Numbered from the stretch's first letter, positions 10,406-19,019 are shown. The stretch is DNA of 64,000 nucleotides from Streptomyces pyxinae (GCF_024756275.1 NZ_JANUGQ010000027.1:1-64000), one strand, 5' to 3'. Made by a program: numbers and translations. The notes: generated by a model from the sequence alone, not told the origin.

Positions 10406-11866
10406 ATGGGGGCGGCACAGATCCGGCGGTGGGAATCGGGCGCGCTCGCCCACGCCGTCAGTGACCCGTTCGGTCAGGGCCCGCTGCCCTGGCTGCGCGG
10501 CTCCGAGCAGTACTTCGACGACACCGGGCAGGTCGTGCCCTGGTACGCGGACGAGACCTACGCCCGTGGCGGCACCGGCGGGCCCCGCTCCGCCGACGAT
10601 GTGCGCCGGCAGATCAAGGGCTTCGCCTCCTCCGGGGCGGTGGCGCCCGGTGAGGCCATCGACTTCCATGTCACGGTGAACCCGCCCCAGGAGTTCTCGC
10701 TCGACATCTACCGGATCGGGCACTACGCGGGCGAGGGCGCGTCCAAGATCATCACCAGTCCGCGGGTCTCCGGCATCGTCCAGCCCGCGCCGCTCACCGC
10801 CGACCGCACCGTCTCCTGCCACAACTGGTGGCAGTCCTCGCGGCTCCAGGTGCCGGACTACTGGCCGATCGGCGCCTATGTGGCCGTCCTCACCACCCTG
10901 GACGGCTACCGCTCCCACATTCCGTTCACCGTCCGCGACAGTCACCCCGCCGACCTGCTCCTGCTGCTCCCGGACATCACCTGGCAGGCGTACAACCTCT
11001 ATCCGGAGGACGGCCACACCGGTGCGAGCCTCTACCACGCCTGGGACGAGGAGGGCCGGCTGCTCGGCGAGGAGGACGCGGCGACCACCGTCTCGTTCGA
11101 GCGGCCCTACGCCGGGGCCGGGCTGCCGCTCCATGTGGGGCACGCGTACGACTTCATCCGCTGGGCCGAGCGGTACGGCTACGACCTCGCCTACGCGGAC
11201 GCCCGGGACCTGCACGCCGGCCGGGTCGATCCCACCCGCTACCGGGGGCTGATCTTCCCGGGCCACGACGAGTACTGGTCGGTGCCCATGCGCCGTACCG
11301 TCGAGCAGGCCCGCGACCACGGCACCTCGCTGGTGTTCCTCTCCGCCAACACCATGTACTGGCAGGTGGAGCTGTCGCCGTCGCCGTCCGGGGAGCCCGA
11401 CCGGCTGCTCAGCTGCCGCAAGCGGCGCGGCCCCGGCAGACCGGCGCTCTGGCGCGAGGTGGACCGCCCGGAGCAGCAGCTGCTCGGCATCCAGTACGCC
11501 GGGCGGGTGCCCGAGCCGCACCCCCTGGTCGTCCGCAACGCCGACCACTGGCTCTGGGAGGCCACCGGCGCGGGCGAGGGCGACGAGCTGCCCGGCCTGG
11601 TCGCCGGGGAGGCCGACCGGTACTTCCCGCGCACGGCGCTGCCCGAGCACGAGAGCCGCATCCTGCTCGCCCATTCGCCGTACCGGGACAGCGAGGGCGC
11701 CACCCGGTTCCAGGAGACCTCGCTCTACCGGGCCCCCTCCGGCGCCCTGGTCTTCGCCTCCGGCACCTTCGCCTGGTCCCCGGCGCTGGACCGGCCGGGC
11801 CATGTCGATCCCCGTATCCAGCGCGCCACCGCCAACCTGCTGGACCGGATCTGCAAACGCGACTAG
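10406..11866 (+). CDS. N,N-dimethylformamidase-like large-subunit domain protein
   Basis: A 486-aa protein starting at an ATG with a good GAGGGAGGGG ribosome-binding site. The sequence has the features I associate with the C-terminal domain of the N,N-dimethylformamidase large subunit: DIYRIGHYAGEGA, a Ser/Trp/Gln-rich WWQSSRLQVPDYWPIGAYVA strand, DITWQAYNLYP, LIFPGHDEYWSVPMR and FLSANTMYWQVE. There is no signal peptide, and no partner resembling the small subunit is nearby, so dimethylformamide hydrolysis should not be assumed; an amidohydrolase-like or structural role is possible. It sits between purD and purC without an obvious metabolic link to purines. Confidence 0.65.
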   Translation: MGAAQIRRWESGALAHAVSDPFGQGPLPWLRGSEQYFDDTGQVVPWYADETYARGGTGGPRSADDVRRQIKGFASSGAVAPGEAIDFHVTVNPPQEFSLDIYRIGHYAGEGASKIITSPRVSGIVQPAPLTADRTVSCHNWWQSSRLQVPDYWPIGAYVAVLTTLDGYRSHIPFTVRDSHPADLLLLLPDITWQAYNLYPEDGHTGASLYHAWDEEGRLLGEEDAATTVSFERPYAGAGLPLHVGHAYDFIRWAERYGYDLAYADARDLHAGRVDPTRYRGLIFPGHDEYWSVPMRRTVEQARDHGTSLVFLSANTMYWQVELSPSPSGEPDRLLSCRKRRGPGRPALWREVDRPEQQLLGIQYAGRVPEPHPLVVRNADHWLWEATGAGEGDELPGLVAGEADRYFPRTALPEHESRILLAHSPYRDSEGATRFQETSLYRAPSGALVFASGTFAWSPALDRPGHVDPRIQRATANLLDRICKRD

Positions 11867-11995
11867 ACCCGGCACCCGAAGGACCGCCCGACCCCTGAGG
11901 AGCGCCCGGGCGCGCGACCGGCCGCCCCCGGGCGGAAGCGGTCCGGGCCATGCGGGAGAATCGGAGCCGACTGGAGAGAAACACCGGAGGGAACC

Positions 11996-12895
11996 GTGAC
12001 CGGATTCGTCGAAAAGCCCGAGCCGGTGCAGGTGCCGGGGCTGGTGCATCTGCACACCGGCAAGGTGCGGGACCTGTACCGCAACGAGGCGGGCGACCTG
12101 GTGATGGTGGCCAGCGACCGCATCTCCGCCTATGACTGGGTGCTGCCCACCGAGATCCCCGACAAGGGCCGGGTGCTCACCCAGCTCTCGCTCTGGTGGT
12201 TCGACCGGCTGGCCGACCTGGTTCCGCACCATGTGATCTCCACCGAGCTGCCCCCCGGCGCCCCCGCCGACTGGGCGGGCCGCACCCTGGTCTGCTCGGC
12301 GCTGCGGATGGTGCCGGTCGAGTGCGTGGCGCGCGGCTACCTCACCGGCTCGGGGCTGGTCGAGTACGACCGTTCGCGTACGGTCTGCGGCCTCGCGCTG
12401 CCCGAGGGCCTCAGCGACGGCTCCGAGCTCCCGGCGCCGATCTTCACCCCCGCCACCAAGGCGGCGGTGGGGGAGCACGACGAGAACGTCTCGTACGAGG
12501 AGGTCGCCCGCCAGGTCGGCGCGGAGACCGCCGCCCAGCTGCGCCAGGCAACCCTGGCCGTCTACAGCCGGGCCCGCGACCTCGCCCGGGAGCGCGGCAT
12601 CGTCCTGGCCGACACCAAGCTGGAGTTCGGCTACGACGGCGACCGGCTGGTGCTCGCGGACGAGGTGCTGACGCCCGACTCCTCACGCTTCTGGCCCGCC
12701 GCCACCTGGGAGCCGGGCCGCCCCCAGCCGTCGTACGACAAGCAGTACGTACGGGACTGGCTGACCGACCCGTCCACCGGCTGGGACCGCCACGGCGAGC
12801 TGGCGCCGCCCCCGCTGCCGCCGGAGGTCGTGGCGGCCACCCGGGCCCGGTATGTGGAGGCGTACGAGCAGCTGACCGGCGTGCCCTGGCAGTAG
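11996..12895 (+). CDS. purC: SAICAR synthase
   Basis: Phosphoribosylaminoimidazole-succinocarboxamide synthase, which couples CAIR and aspartate using ATP in purine synthesis. The 299-aa product starts at GTG with a GGAGGG site 5 nt upstream. Typical motifs are present: HTGKVRDLYRN, MVASDRISAYDWVLPTEIPDKG, VECVARGYLTGSG, FTPATKA and the EFGYDGDRLVLADEVLTPDSSRFW signature. Length matches the long actinobacterial/eukaryotic form (about 300 aa) rather than the short Escherichia type. A terminator-like hairpin follows at 12983. Confidence 0.97.
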   Translation: MTGFVEKPEPVQVPGLVHLHTGKVRDLYRNEAGDLVMVASDRISAYDWVLPTEIPDKGRVLTQLSLWWFDRLADLVPHHVISTELPPGAPADWAGRTLVCSALRMVPVECVARGYLTGSGLVEYDRSRTVCGLALPEGLSDGSELPAPIFTPATKAAVGEHDENVSYEEVARQVGAETAAQLRQATLAVYSRARDLARERGIVLADTKLEFGYDGDRLVLADEVLTPDSSRFWPAATWEPGRPQPSYDKQYVRDWLTDPSTGWDRHGELAPPPLPPEVVAATRARYVEAYEQLTGVPWQ

Positions 12896-12982
12896 CGGCG
12901 CCGCAGGGCGCCTCCCGGCCGGGCAGCCCCCGCCCCCGCGGGCGGGCCGCCCGGCCGGGGCGCGGGCGGTGGCGGGAGCACG

Positions 12983-13016
12983 ACGAAGCCCCCGGTCCGG
13001 GGACCGGGGGCTTCGT
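12983..13016. terminator. Bidirectional hairpin between purC and tRNA-Gly
   Basis: A long perfect inverted repeat (cacgaagcccccggtcc-type arms around GG) lies between convergent purC and the minus-strand tRNA-Gly, and could serve both. Confidence 0.7.
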
Positions 13017-13022
13017 GCACCG

Positions 13023-13095
<73 letters not shown>

Positions 13096-13117
13096 ATGCG
13101 CCGTGGCGCGGGGACCA

Positions 13118-13981
13118 CTATACCCAACCGCGCTCCCGGGCGAGACGCGCCGCCGTGTGCCGGTTCTCCGCACCCAGCTTGGCGGCGGCGGAGGAGAGGT
13201 AATTGCGCACCGTCCCGGGGGAGAGCGCGGCCCGTGCGGCGATCTCCGTGACCGGCGCCCCGTCCGCCGCCAGCTCCAGTACCTCGGCCTCCCGGACGGT
13301 CAGCGGCGAGTCGCCGGCCGAGATGGCGTCGGCCGCCAACTCCGGGTCCACATAACGGTTTCCGGCGTGCACGGTACGGATGATCTCGGCCAGCCGCTGG
13401 GCGCTGACGGTCTTCGGGACGAAGCCGCGCACCCCGGCCGCGAGCGCCCGCTTGAGGTGGCCGGGGCGGCCGTGACTGGTCACGATCATGGTGCGGCAGC
13501 CGGGCAGTTCGGACCGCAGCAGTGTGGCGACCTTCACACCGTCCGCCCCCGGCATCTGGAGGTCCAGCACCGCCACGTCCGGGCGGTGGGCGCGGGCCAT
13601 CGCCAGCGCCTCGGGTCCGGACGCCGCCTCCGCGACCACGTACAGGTCGTCCTCCAGGCCCAGCAGCGCCGCCAGGGCGCCCCGGATCAGATGCTCGTCG
13701 TCGGCCAGCAGCACCCGCACGGCATCCCCGCCCGGGCCGCCGGGCTCCGTGCCCGGGCCATCGAACCCCGTACGCCGGCCACCGGGCTCCGTACCCGGGC
13801 CACCGAACCCCGGACGCCGGCCGCCGGGCGCCGTAACCGGTCCGCCGGACTCCGTGCCCCGGCCGCCGGGCTCCGTCCCCCTGTCCGGCCCCGCGCCCCC
13901 GCCGGTGGGTCCGTCGGGGCCGCCGGCGGGGGCCCCGCCCGGGCCGGCCGGCGCCGGCGTCCCGTTCCGCTCGCCACTCAT
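13118..13981 (-). CDS. LuxR-family response regulator with long repetitive N-terminal extension
   Basis: The 287-aa product pairs with the kinase upstream. Residues about 88-287 form a NarL/DesR-type regulator: receiver with the acidic pair LLADDEH, phospho-acceptor Asp140 in VLDLQMPG, Thr in MIVTSHG and Lys in FVPKT, then a LuxR-type HTH (LTVREAEVLELAADG...SPGTVRNYL). The first 87 residues are Gly/Pro repeats (EPGG, GFGGPGTEPGG units). The start is supported by an ATGA overlap with the kinase stop and a GGAGG site in the kinase 3' end, so I keep the extension; a GTG at the receiver start is the alternative. The output target is probably the adjacent ABC exporter (inference). Confidence 0.85.
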   Translation of the reverse strand: MSGERNGTPAPAGPGGAPAGGPDGPTGGGAGPDRGTEPGGRGTESGGPVTAPGGRRPGFGGPGTEPGGRRTGFDGPGTEPGGPGGDAVRVLLADDEHLIRGALAALLGLEDDLYVVAEAASGPEALAMARAHRPDVAVLDLQMPGADGVKVATLLRSELPGCRTMIVTSHGRPGHLKRALAAGVRGFVPKTVSAQRLAEIIRTVHAGNRYVDPELAADAISAGDSPLTVREAEVLELAADGAPVTEIAARAALSPGTVRNYLSSAAAKLGAENRHTAARLARERGWV

Positions 13982-15279
13982 GTCCGTCCGTCCTCCACTT
14001 CCGTACGCCCGTACCACCGTCCCGCACCGGGATTCCCGTCTTCCCCGCCGCCCGTACCCGGCGGCGTCACCGGCACCCGGGCGGTCACCCGGAACCGGTC
14101 GTCGCCGAGCCGCCCGGCCGCCAGCGCGCCGTCCAGCGCGGCCAGCCGCTCCCGCAGCCCGGCCAGCCCCGAACCGGGTCCGGGCAAGCCCCGGCTCGCG
14201 GGCGCACCGGAGGGGCCCCCGTCGCCGGTGAGCCCGTCGTTCTCCACCACCAGCACCGCGCAGCCGTCCTCCGCCGACACCGCGACCGACACCGTGCACC
14301 GGCGGGCGTCGCTGTGCCGGAGCACATTGGTGGTGGCCTCCCGGACCACCCAGCCGAGCGCCGACTGCACCGCCGCCGGCCATGTCCCGGCGCCGCCCGC
14401 CTCGACCACGCAGGCGATGCCCGCCGCGGCCAGGATGCTCCGGGCGCCCTCCAGTTCGGTGCCGAGATCCGCCTCGCGGTAGCCCCGTACGACGTCCCGC
14501 ACCTCCCGCTGGGACTCCCGGGCGATCCGCTGGACCTCGGTCATCTCGTCCGCCGCCCGCTCCTGGGCACCGCGCCGGGCCAGTCGCACCGCCAGCTCGC
14601 TCTTGAGCGCGATCACCGACAGATTGCGGCCCAGCACATCGTGGAGGTCCCGCCCGAACCGCAGCCGCTCCTCCGCCACCGCGAGCCGGGCCTGCAATTC
14701 CCGCGCCGCGTCCAGCTGCCAGACCGCTTTCACCAGCCACGCGGAGAAGCCGCTGGTGAAAGCGAGGCCCAGCCCGGCGCAGCAGACGCCGATCAGCAGG
14801 GCGAGGGCCCCGGTGGCGGGCAGCCCCAACGCCAGCGCGACGAGCGGGGCCGCCGTCGACGTGGCGAGGACCAGATACAGCATGTGCCGCGCCCGCCGGA
14901 GGCAGAGCACCAGCCCGGCGATGCCGAACGCGAGCAGGAAGACCACCGACACCACGGCCGGCGTCGTGTCGCCGGTTCCGTCCGGCCGGTGGAACAGCAG
15001 GATCGCGCAGGCGCCGCCGCCCGTGATCACCGCGTACGCCGCCATGAGCCGGTACGGTCGCTCCCGGCGGCCCAGCGCCCAGTCCAGCGCCCGGGAGCAG
15101 AGCCATCCGAAGGTGAGGGCGTGCGCGAAGACCAGCAGCGCCCAGAGCGTCGGGCGGCCGCCCGCGAGCAGCGCGGAGCCCATCTCCATCACCACGAAGA
15201 GGTGGAACGACCACCGGGTGTAGAGCTCGACCTTCTCCGGATTGCTCCGGCCGCTCCACCATCCGGTCAGCCGCCTCAT
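13978..15279 (-). CDS. DesK-type sensor histidine kinase
   Basis: A 433-aa membrane kinase. Four to six hydrophobic segments occupy about residues 20-180, followed by a dimerisation helix with the HisKA_3 motif RDLHDVLGRNLSVIALK (His213 as phospho-acceptor) and an HATPase domain with REATTNVLRHSD (N box), VENDG and GSGLAGLRERL (G box). The start chosen is the ATG preceded by CGGAGCGGGG; the frame stays open upstream through a repeat tract. The stop overlaps the regulator start by ATGA, so the two are co-translated. The stimulus is not evident. Confidence 0.88.
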   Translation of the reverse strand: MRRLTGWWSGRSNPEKVELYTRWSFHLFVVMEMGSALLAGGRPTLWALLVFAHALTFGWLCSRALDWALGRRERPYRLMAAYAVITGGGACAILLFHRPDGTGDTTPAVVSVVFLLAFGIAGLVLCLRRARHMLYLVLATSTAAPLVALALGLPATGALALLIGVCCAGLGLAFTSGFSAWLVKAVWQLDAARELQARLAVAEERLRFGRDLHDVLGRNLSVIALKSELAVRLARRGAQERAADEMTEVQRIARESQREVRDVVRGYREADLGTELEGARSILAAAGIACVVEAGGAGTWPAAVQSALGWVVREATTNVLRHSDARRCTVSVAVSAEDGCAVLVVENDGLTGDGGPSGAPASRGLPGPGSGLAGLRERLAALDGALAAGRLGDDRFRVTARVPVTPPGTGGGEDGNPGAGRWYGRTEVEDGRT

Positions 15280-15289
15280 GGCCCCGCTC

Positions 15290-15385
15290 CGTCTTCCGTC
15301 GTCTTCCGTCGTCTTCCGGCGTCGTCTTCCGTCGTCTGCCATCGTCTGTTGTCGTCCGTCGTGAACCGTCGTGAACCGCCCTGAT
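15290..15385 (-). repeat. Short GTCTTCCGTC tandem repeats upstream of the kinase
   Basis: Five to seven imperfect 9-12 bp units (GTCTTCCGTC drifting into GTCGTGAACC) separate the kinase from the ABC permease. They lie where the kinase promoter or leader would be. Function unknown. Confidence 0.65.
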
Positions 15386-15438
15386 CCGCCGTCGTTCGTC
15401 CGCGAACCCCGGCGACCTTCAGGGACCCGCAGAGACTT

Positions 15439-16257
15439 TCAGCGACGCGGCTCCCAGCGGAACCACCGCCGGAGGACGTAGACCGAGAGCAGTGTCCAGA
15501 CCGCCGCGGTGAGCGCGGCCGTCAGCACCTCCCGGCCGTCCGGGCCGCCGACCCAGCCGGCCCGCACCAGGGTGACCACCCCTGAGAGCGGCAGCAGCTC
15601 GCACACCGAGGCCAGCCCGCCCGGGAAGACGTCCAGCGGGACGAACAGGCCGGAGCCCACCGCCGAGATCATGAACATCGGCAACGTCGTGAGCTGGGCG
15701 CTCTCCACCGTCCGGGTGACGATCGCGGTGACCCCGGCGAGCGCGGCCATCAGCACCGTCCCCAGCAGGGTGCCCCCGAGCAGCAGCAGCGGGGAGCGCG
15801 GCGCGGTCACGTCCAGGAACCCGACCCCCGCCACCACCAGCAGCACGCACTGGACCAGCGCCGCCACCACCGCGGGCAGGGCGGTGCCCACGAGGATCTC
15901 CGGGTCCGTCACCTCGCCGGTCCGCAGCCGCTTCAGCACCAGTTCCTCGCGGCGCGCCACATACGCCGAGACCAGGTTCAGATGGACCACCAGCAGCAGC
16001 ACCATCCCGATGCCGCCGGTCAGCGTCGCCTCCAGGACGCTCAGCCCGGACCCGCCGAGGCCGACCCCGTCCAGCGCCGTCCGCATGAACGCCACCATCA
16101 GGGCGGGCATCAGCAGCGCCGTGAAGAGGGCGTACCGATTGCGTACGAGGAGGGTCAGCTCCGCCCGGCCGAGCGCGCCCAGCCGCCCCGTCACCGTCGT
16201 ACGCGCCGTCCGGGACTTCCGTTCCGCCGCGCGGTTCATGGGTGTGGCCATGGTCAC
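15439..16257 (-). CDS. ABC-2 type transporter permease
   Basis: A 272-aa integral membrane protein with a short basic N-terminus and six hydrophobic segments: LFTALLMPALMVAF, GGIGMVLLLVVHLNLV, TALPAVVAALVQCVLLVV, LGTVLMAALAGVTAIV, LPMFMISAVGSGLFVPLDVFPGG and AVWTLLSVYVL. The FVPLDVFPGG stretch before the last helix is the usual ABC-2 signature region. The ATPase stop and the permease start overlap by ATGA, so they form one operon, upstream of the two-component genes on the same strand. The pattern matches small antibiotic/lipid exporters controlled by a neighbouring DesK/DesR pair; the substrate is unknown. Confidence 0.88.
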   Translation of the reverse strand: MTMATPMNRAAERKSRTARTTVTGRLGALGRAELTLLVRNRYALFTALLMPALMVAFMRTALDGVGLGGSGLSVLEATLTGGIGMVLLLVVHLNLVSAYVARREELVLKRLRTGEVTDPEILVGTALPAVVAALVQCVLLVVAGVGFLDVTAPRSPLLLLGGTLLGTVLMAALAGVTAIVTRTVESAQLTTLPMFMISAVGSGLFVPLDVFPGGLASVCELLPLSGVVTLVRAGWVGGPDGREVLTAALTAAVWTLLSVYVLRRWFRWEPRR

Positions 16258-17273
16258 ACCCCCGCCGTCTCGGTGGTCCGCGCGATGTCCAGGAACGCCT
16301 CCTCCAGGCTGGCCGAGCGGGCGTCGAGCCCGTCCAGCCGTACGTTCTCCCGCCGGGCCCAGAGCAGCAGTTCGGCCAGGTCGTCCTGGAGCCGGTGGGT
16401 ACGGACCTCGATCCGGCGCCCGGTGTCGTCCGCCCGCGCGGCCCGCAGTGTCAGCGGCAGCCGGGCGGCGTCGACCCCGTCGGGCAGCGCGAACCGGATC
16501 CGGGCCGGCCGGGCCGCGGTCACCTCCGCCGGCGTACCGGAGGCCACGATCCGGCCCCGGTGCATGATCGCCAGCCGGTCGGCGAGCGATTCGGCCTCCT
16601 CCAGGTAATGCGTGGTCAGCAGCACGGTGGTGCCGGCCGCGCGAAGTTCCCGCACCAGCCGCCAGGTGTCCCGCCGCCCCTCCGCGTCCAGCCCGGTGGA
16701 CGGTTCGTCGAGGAACAGCACCTCGGGCCGGCCCAGCAGGGCCAGCGCCAGATCGAGCCGCCGCCGCTCACCGCCGGACAATTGCTTGACCCGCACCTCG
16801 CTCCGGGCGGCCAGCCCGACGAGCTCCAGCGCCTCGCCGGCCGGGCGGGCACCGCTGGTGCACCCGGCCCACATCCGTACGGTCTCCCGCACCTTCAGCT
16901 CGGACGGGAAGCCGCCCTCCTGGAGCATCACCCCGACCCTCGGCCGCACCGCGACCCGTTCCCGGTACGGATCGTGCCCGAGCACCCGCACCCGGCCGCC
17001 GCTGGGCCGGGCGAGGCCCTCCAGCACTTCCACGGTGGAGGTCTTGCCCGCGCCGTTGGTGCCGAGCAGCGCGAAGATCTCGCCGCGCGCCACGGTGAGG
17101 TCGATGCCGGACACCGCCTCGAAACCGCCGGAGTACGTACGCCGGAGGCCCGCGGCCTCGATCACCGGCCCGGCGCCGTCCCCGCCGGCCCCGGTCCCGC
17201 CCCCGGCTCCTGCCCGCGTCCCGCCGCCGGCCACGGGCACGGTGGCGCGGACGGCTCTGTCGTCACTGGTCAT
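16254..17273 (-). CDS. ABC transporter ATP-binding protein (drug/DrrA type)
   Basis: A 339-aa cytoplasmic ATPase. After a Gly/Ala-rich N-terminus of about 35 residues come Walker A GTNGAGKTS, Q-loop VGVMLQEGGFP, signature LSGGERRRLDLA, Walker B VLFLDEPSTGLD and the switch histidine TTHYLEEAE. The C-terminal 90 residues resemble the accessory domain of DrrA/multidrug ATPases (SLEEAFLDIA). It is first in a two-gene operon with the permease. Confidence 0.92.
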   Translation of the reverse strand: MTSDDRAVRATVPVAGGGTRAGAGGGTGAGGDGAGPVIEAAGLRRTYSGGFEAVSGIDLTVARGEIFALLGTNGAGKTSTVEVLEGLARPSGGRVRVLGHDPYRERVAVRPRVGVMLQEGGFPSELKVRETVRMWAGCTSGARPAGEALELVGLAARSEVRVKQLSGGERRRLDLALALLGRPEVLFLDEPSTGLDAEGRRDTWRLVRELRAAGTTVLLTTHYLEEAESLADRLAIMHRGRIVASGTPAEVTAARPARIRFALPDGVDAARLPLTLRAARADDTGRRIEVRTHRLQDDLAELLLWARRENVRLDGLDARSASLEEAFLDIARTTETAGV

Positions 17274-17525
17274 GGGTCCAGGCTTCCGCCGGGTGGCGAG
17301 GGAGGGCAGTGCGCGCTGTCATCGGCCCGGATGACAAATGTCATCGCCTGCGCCCCGGAAGCTGATCGGGGCCCCGGGACCGGGACCGCCCGGACCGAGC
17401 TGGGACCCCCGGACCGAGCCGGGACCGCCCGGCACGGGACACCCCGGACCGAGCCGGGGGACCGTGCGGACGCCTGGCGACCCGCCTGACGCGCCTGGGG
17501 GACTCGAAGATGCCCGGAGACGGCG

Positions 17526-17587
17526 AGAAGCGCCGGAAAGCGCGGGAAGGCTGGGAAAGCTGAGAAAGCTGAGAAAGTTGGGAAACG
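17526..17587 (-). repeat. 9-bp purine-rich tandem repeat
   Basis: Six to seven units of the form GCTGAGAAA/GCTGGGAAA lie between the ABC ATPase and tRNA-Gly. The preceding 100 bp (17380-17460) also hold three CCGGACCGAGC repeats. No gene is visible in the 345-bp gap. Confidence 0.65.
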
Positions 17588-17589
17588 AC

Positions 17590-17619
17590 GAAGACCCCGA
17601 TCATTCGACCGGGGTCTTC
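17590..17619 (-). terminator. Terminator of tRNA-Gly (GCC) copy 2
   Basis: Ten-bp perfect stem GAAGACCCCG/CGGGGTCTTC immediately beyond the tRNA 3' end. Confidence 0.65.
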
Positions 17620-17625
17620 TCACTG

Positions 17626-17698
17626 AGCGGACGACGAGATTCGAACTCGCGACCCTCACCTTGGCAAGGTGATGCTCTACCAACTGAGCCACGTCCGC
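17626..17698 (-). tRNA. tRNA-Gly (GCC anticodon), copy 2
   Basis: Minus-strand 73-nt cloverleaf with acceptor GCGGACG/CGTCCGC, anticodon loop TTGCCAA in a TCACC/GGTGA stem, and T-arm GTTCGAATC. It differs from copy 1 in the anticodon stem and T-loop. Confidence 0.95.
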
Positions 17699-17777
17699 AT
17701 TGCTCCCGCTCGGCTCTCACCGGGCGGTGCTCCATCACCTTACCCGAACCACCTGAGTGGTCGGGTCGATGAGGTGG

Positions 17778-17849
17778 AGCGGGTGACAGGAATCGCACAC
17801 TGCGCCTTCCCCCTGGAAGGGGGATGTTCTACTACTGAACTACACCCGC
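17778..17849 (-). tRNA. tRNA-Gly (TCC anticodon)
   Basis: Minus-strand 72-nt cloverleaf: acceptor GCGGGTG/CACCCGC, D-arm AGTTCAGTAGTAGAAC, anticodon loop CTTCCAG in a TCCCC/GGGGA stem, T-arm with GCGATTCCT. It reads GGA/GGG codons and complements the two GCC copies. Confidence 0.9.
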
Positions 17850-18084
17850 ACGCTCCGTGAGGCGCTTGGCTTTTCGGCCTCGCCCCTCGGCGTGCTCCAG
17901 ACTCTAGCCGATCACCGGGGGTGTCGCGCAACTCCGGGTTCCGCCGGCCCCCGCCCCGGGCGCCCCGACCCGGCCCCCGCAGCCCTCCCGCCCCGGGAAC
18001 CGGGCCCCCCGGAGCCCCGTGCCCGAAATCCAGGACGGCGCCCGGTTCCGGTCTCGGGGTCGGAAGTCCCGCCCGGCCGCGCGC

Positions 18085-18429
18085 TCAGCCGGCCTGTTCG
18101 AACGCCTCGTAGATCCGCTTCGGGATGCGGCCGCGCGCGGGCACCTCCAGCCGGTTGGACTGCGCCCAGGCGCGTACGGCCGCCGGGTCGGGCGCGACGG
18201 CGGTGTGGCGGTAGGTGACCGCACGCGCCTGGCCGGTCTTCCGGGCCCGCTCGGCCGCCTGCTTCCGCCCGGCCGCCATGTAGGGGGCGAGGGCCTTGCG
18301 CAGTTTCTTGGCATTGGCGGGATTGAGGTCGATCTCGTACGACTTTCCGTCGAGACCGAAGGCGACCGTTTCCGCCGCTTCTCCGCCGTCGATGTCGTCG
18401 AAGAGCGTGACCACTACGCGCTGCGCCAC
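18085..18429 (-). CDS. Lsr2-family nucleoid-associated protein (paralogue)
   Basis: A 114-aa protein with the Lsr2 layout. An N-terminal dimerisation domain (AQRVVVTLFDDIDGGEAAETVAFGLDGKSYEIDLNPANAKKLR) is joined by a basic linker to a C-terminal AT-hook-like domain with RAWAQSNRLEVPARGRIPKRIYEAFEQA. The RGR of RGRIP reaches into the minor groove of AT-rich DNA in Lsr2. Streptomyces carry a main Lsr2 and a paralogue; by gene order this looks like the latter (from memory SCO4076 in S. coelicolor). The start is GTG with an AGGA site; the frame is open upstream but non-homologous. Confidence 0.9.
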   Translation of the reverse strand: MAQRVVVTLFDDIDGGEAAETVAFGLDGKSYEIDLNPANAKKLRKALAPYMAAGRKQAAERARKTGQARAVTYRHTAVAPDPAAVRAWAQSNRLEVPARGRIPKRIYEAFEQAG

Positions 18430-19019
18430 GGATATCGGTCCTTTCGTGCGGGTCGCCGCACCGCTCGCGAGTGCCCGGCACCCACGTGTCTCCGGCGCCC
18501 GGACGGCACCCGGTGCTTCCGGGGGCCGGGCACCCTGCTGACGTGCGGCGAAACCGACTTCACGGCTGTTGTCGGGGAATGCTGTTTTTCGCTGCATTCC
18601 TTTGTACCCGGAACGCGTCGCCCGGGGAAGTCCAGCCAATTGCATCGCGTGTCCCGCCGCAATGGCCTGCGGCTTTGTTTTCCAGGTTTTTCCCGTTTGC
18701 AACGAGCCGGGGCCGGGGTCGCGGATGAAGGGGAAACGCGAGGCGGGGGAGGAGGGGGAGGAGGGGTGGGGGCGCGGGTCCCGAAGCGAGTGGGGTCACC
18801 GGGGTGCGACTCCCGGGGCAGGCCGCATCGGAACGGGCCCGGGGCCGGCCGGGTCGGGCAGTGCCCGGGCGGTGCCGGCCGGTGCCGGCCGGTGTCGGGG
18901 CAGTGGCACGCCGGTCGGCGGAGAATCCTTCGTAGACTCCTACAGAAATCTACTCGCGTAGAATTTGGAGACAGGTACGCTGAGGGAACCGCCCACGCAA
19001 CACACCACCGGGAGTGCCA
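18430..19019. other. Divergent intergenic region between the lsr2-like gene and purS
   Basis: No gene is supported in these 590 bases. The lsr2-proximal half (18560-18710) is unusually AT-rich for this genome and holds a 7-bp inverted repeat GGAATGC/GCATTCC at 18576-18600. The middle is GGGGAGG-rich. The purS-proximal end contains the candidate purS promoter. Confidence 0.5.
18931..18964 (+). promoter_or_regulatory. Candidate purSQL promoter with paired GTAG/CTAC repeats
   Basis: TAGAAT at 18959-18964 is a plausible -10 element about 55 bp before the purS start. Two small inverted repeats sit over it: GTAG-N4-CTAC (18932-18943 region) and CTAC-N4-GTAG (18950-18961 region). They could be an operator. 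No clear -35 element at 17-18 bp is visible. Confidence 0.35.

Noticed and set aside
18715..18960. Small coding gene in the G-rich stretch before purS
   Set aside because: Open frames exist but give only Gly/Arg/Glu strings and lack a ribosome-binding site; they overlap the purS promoter zone.
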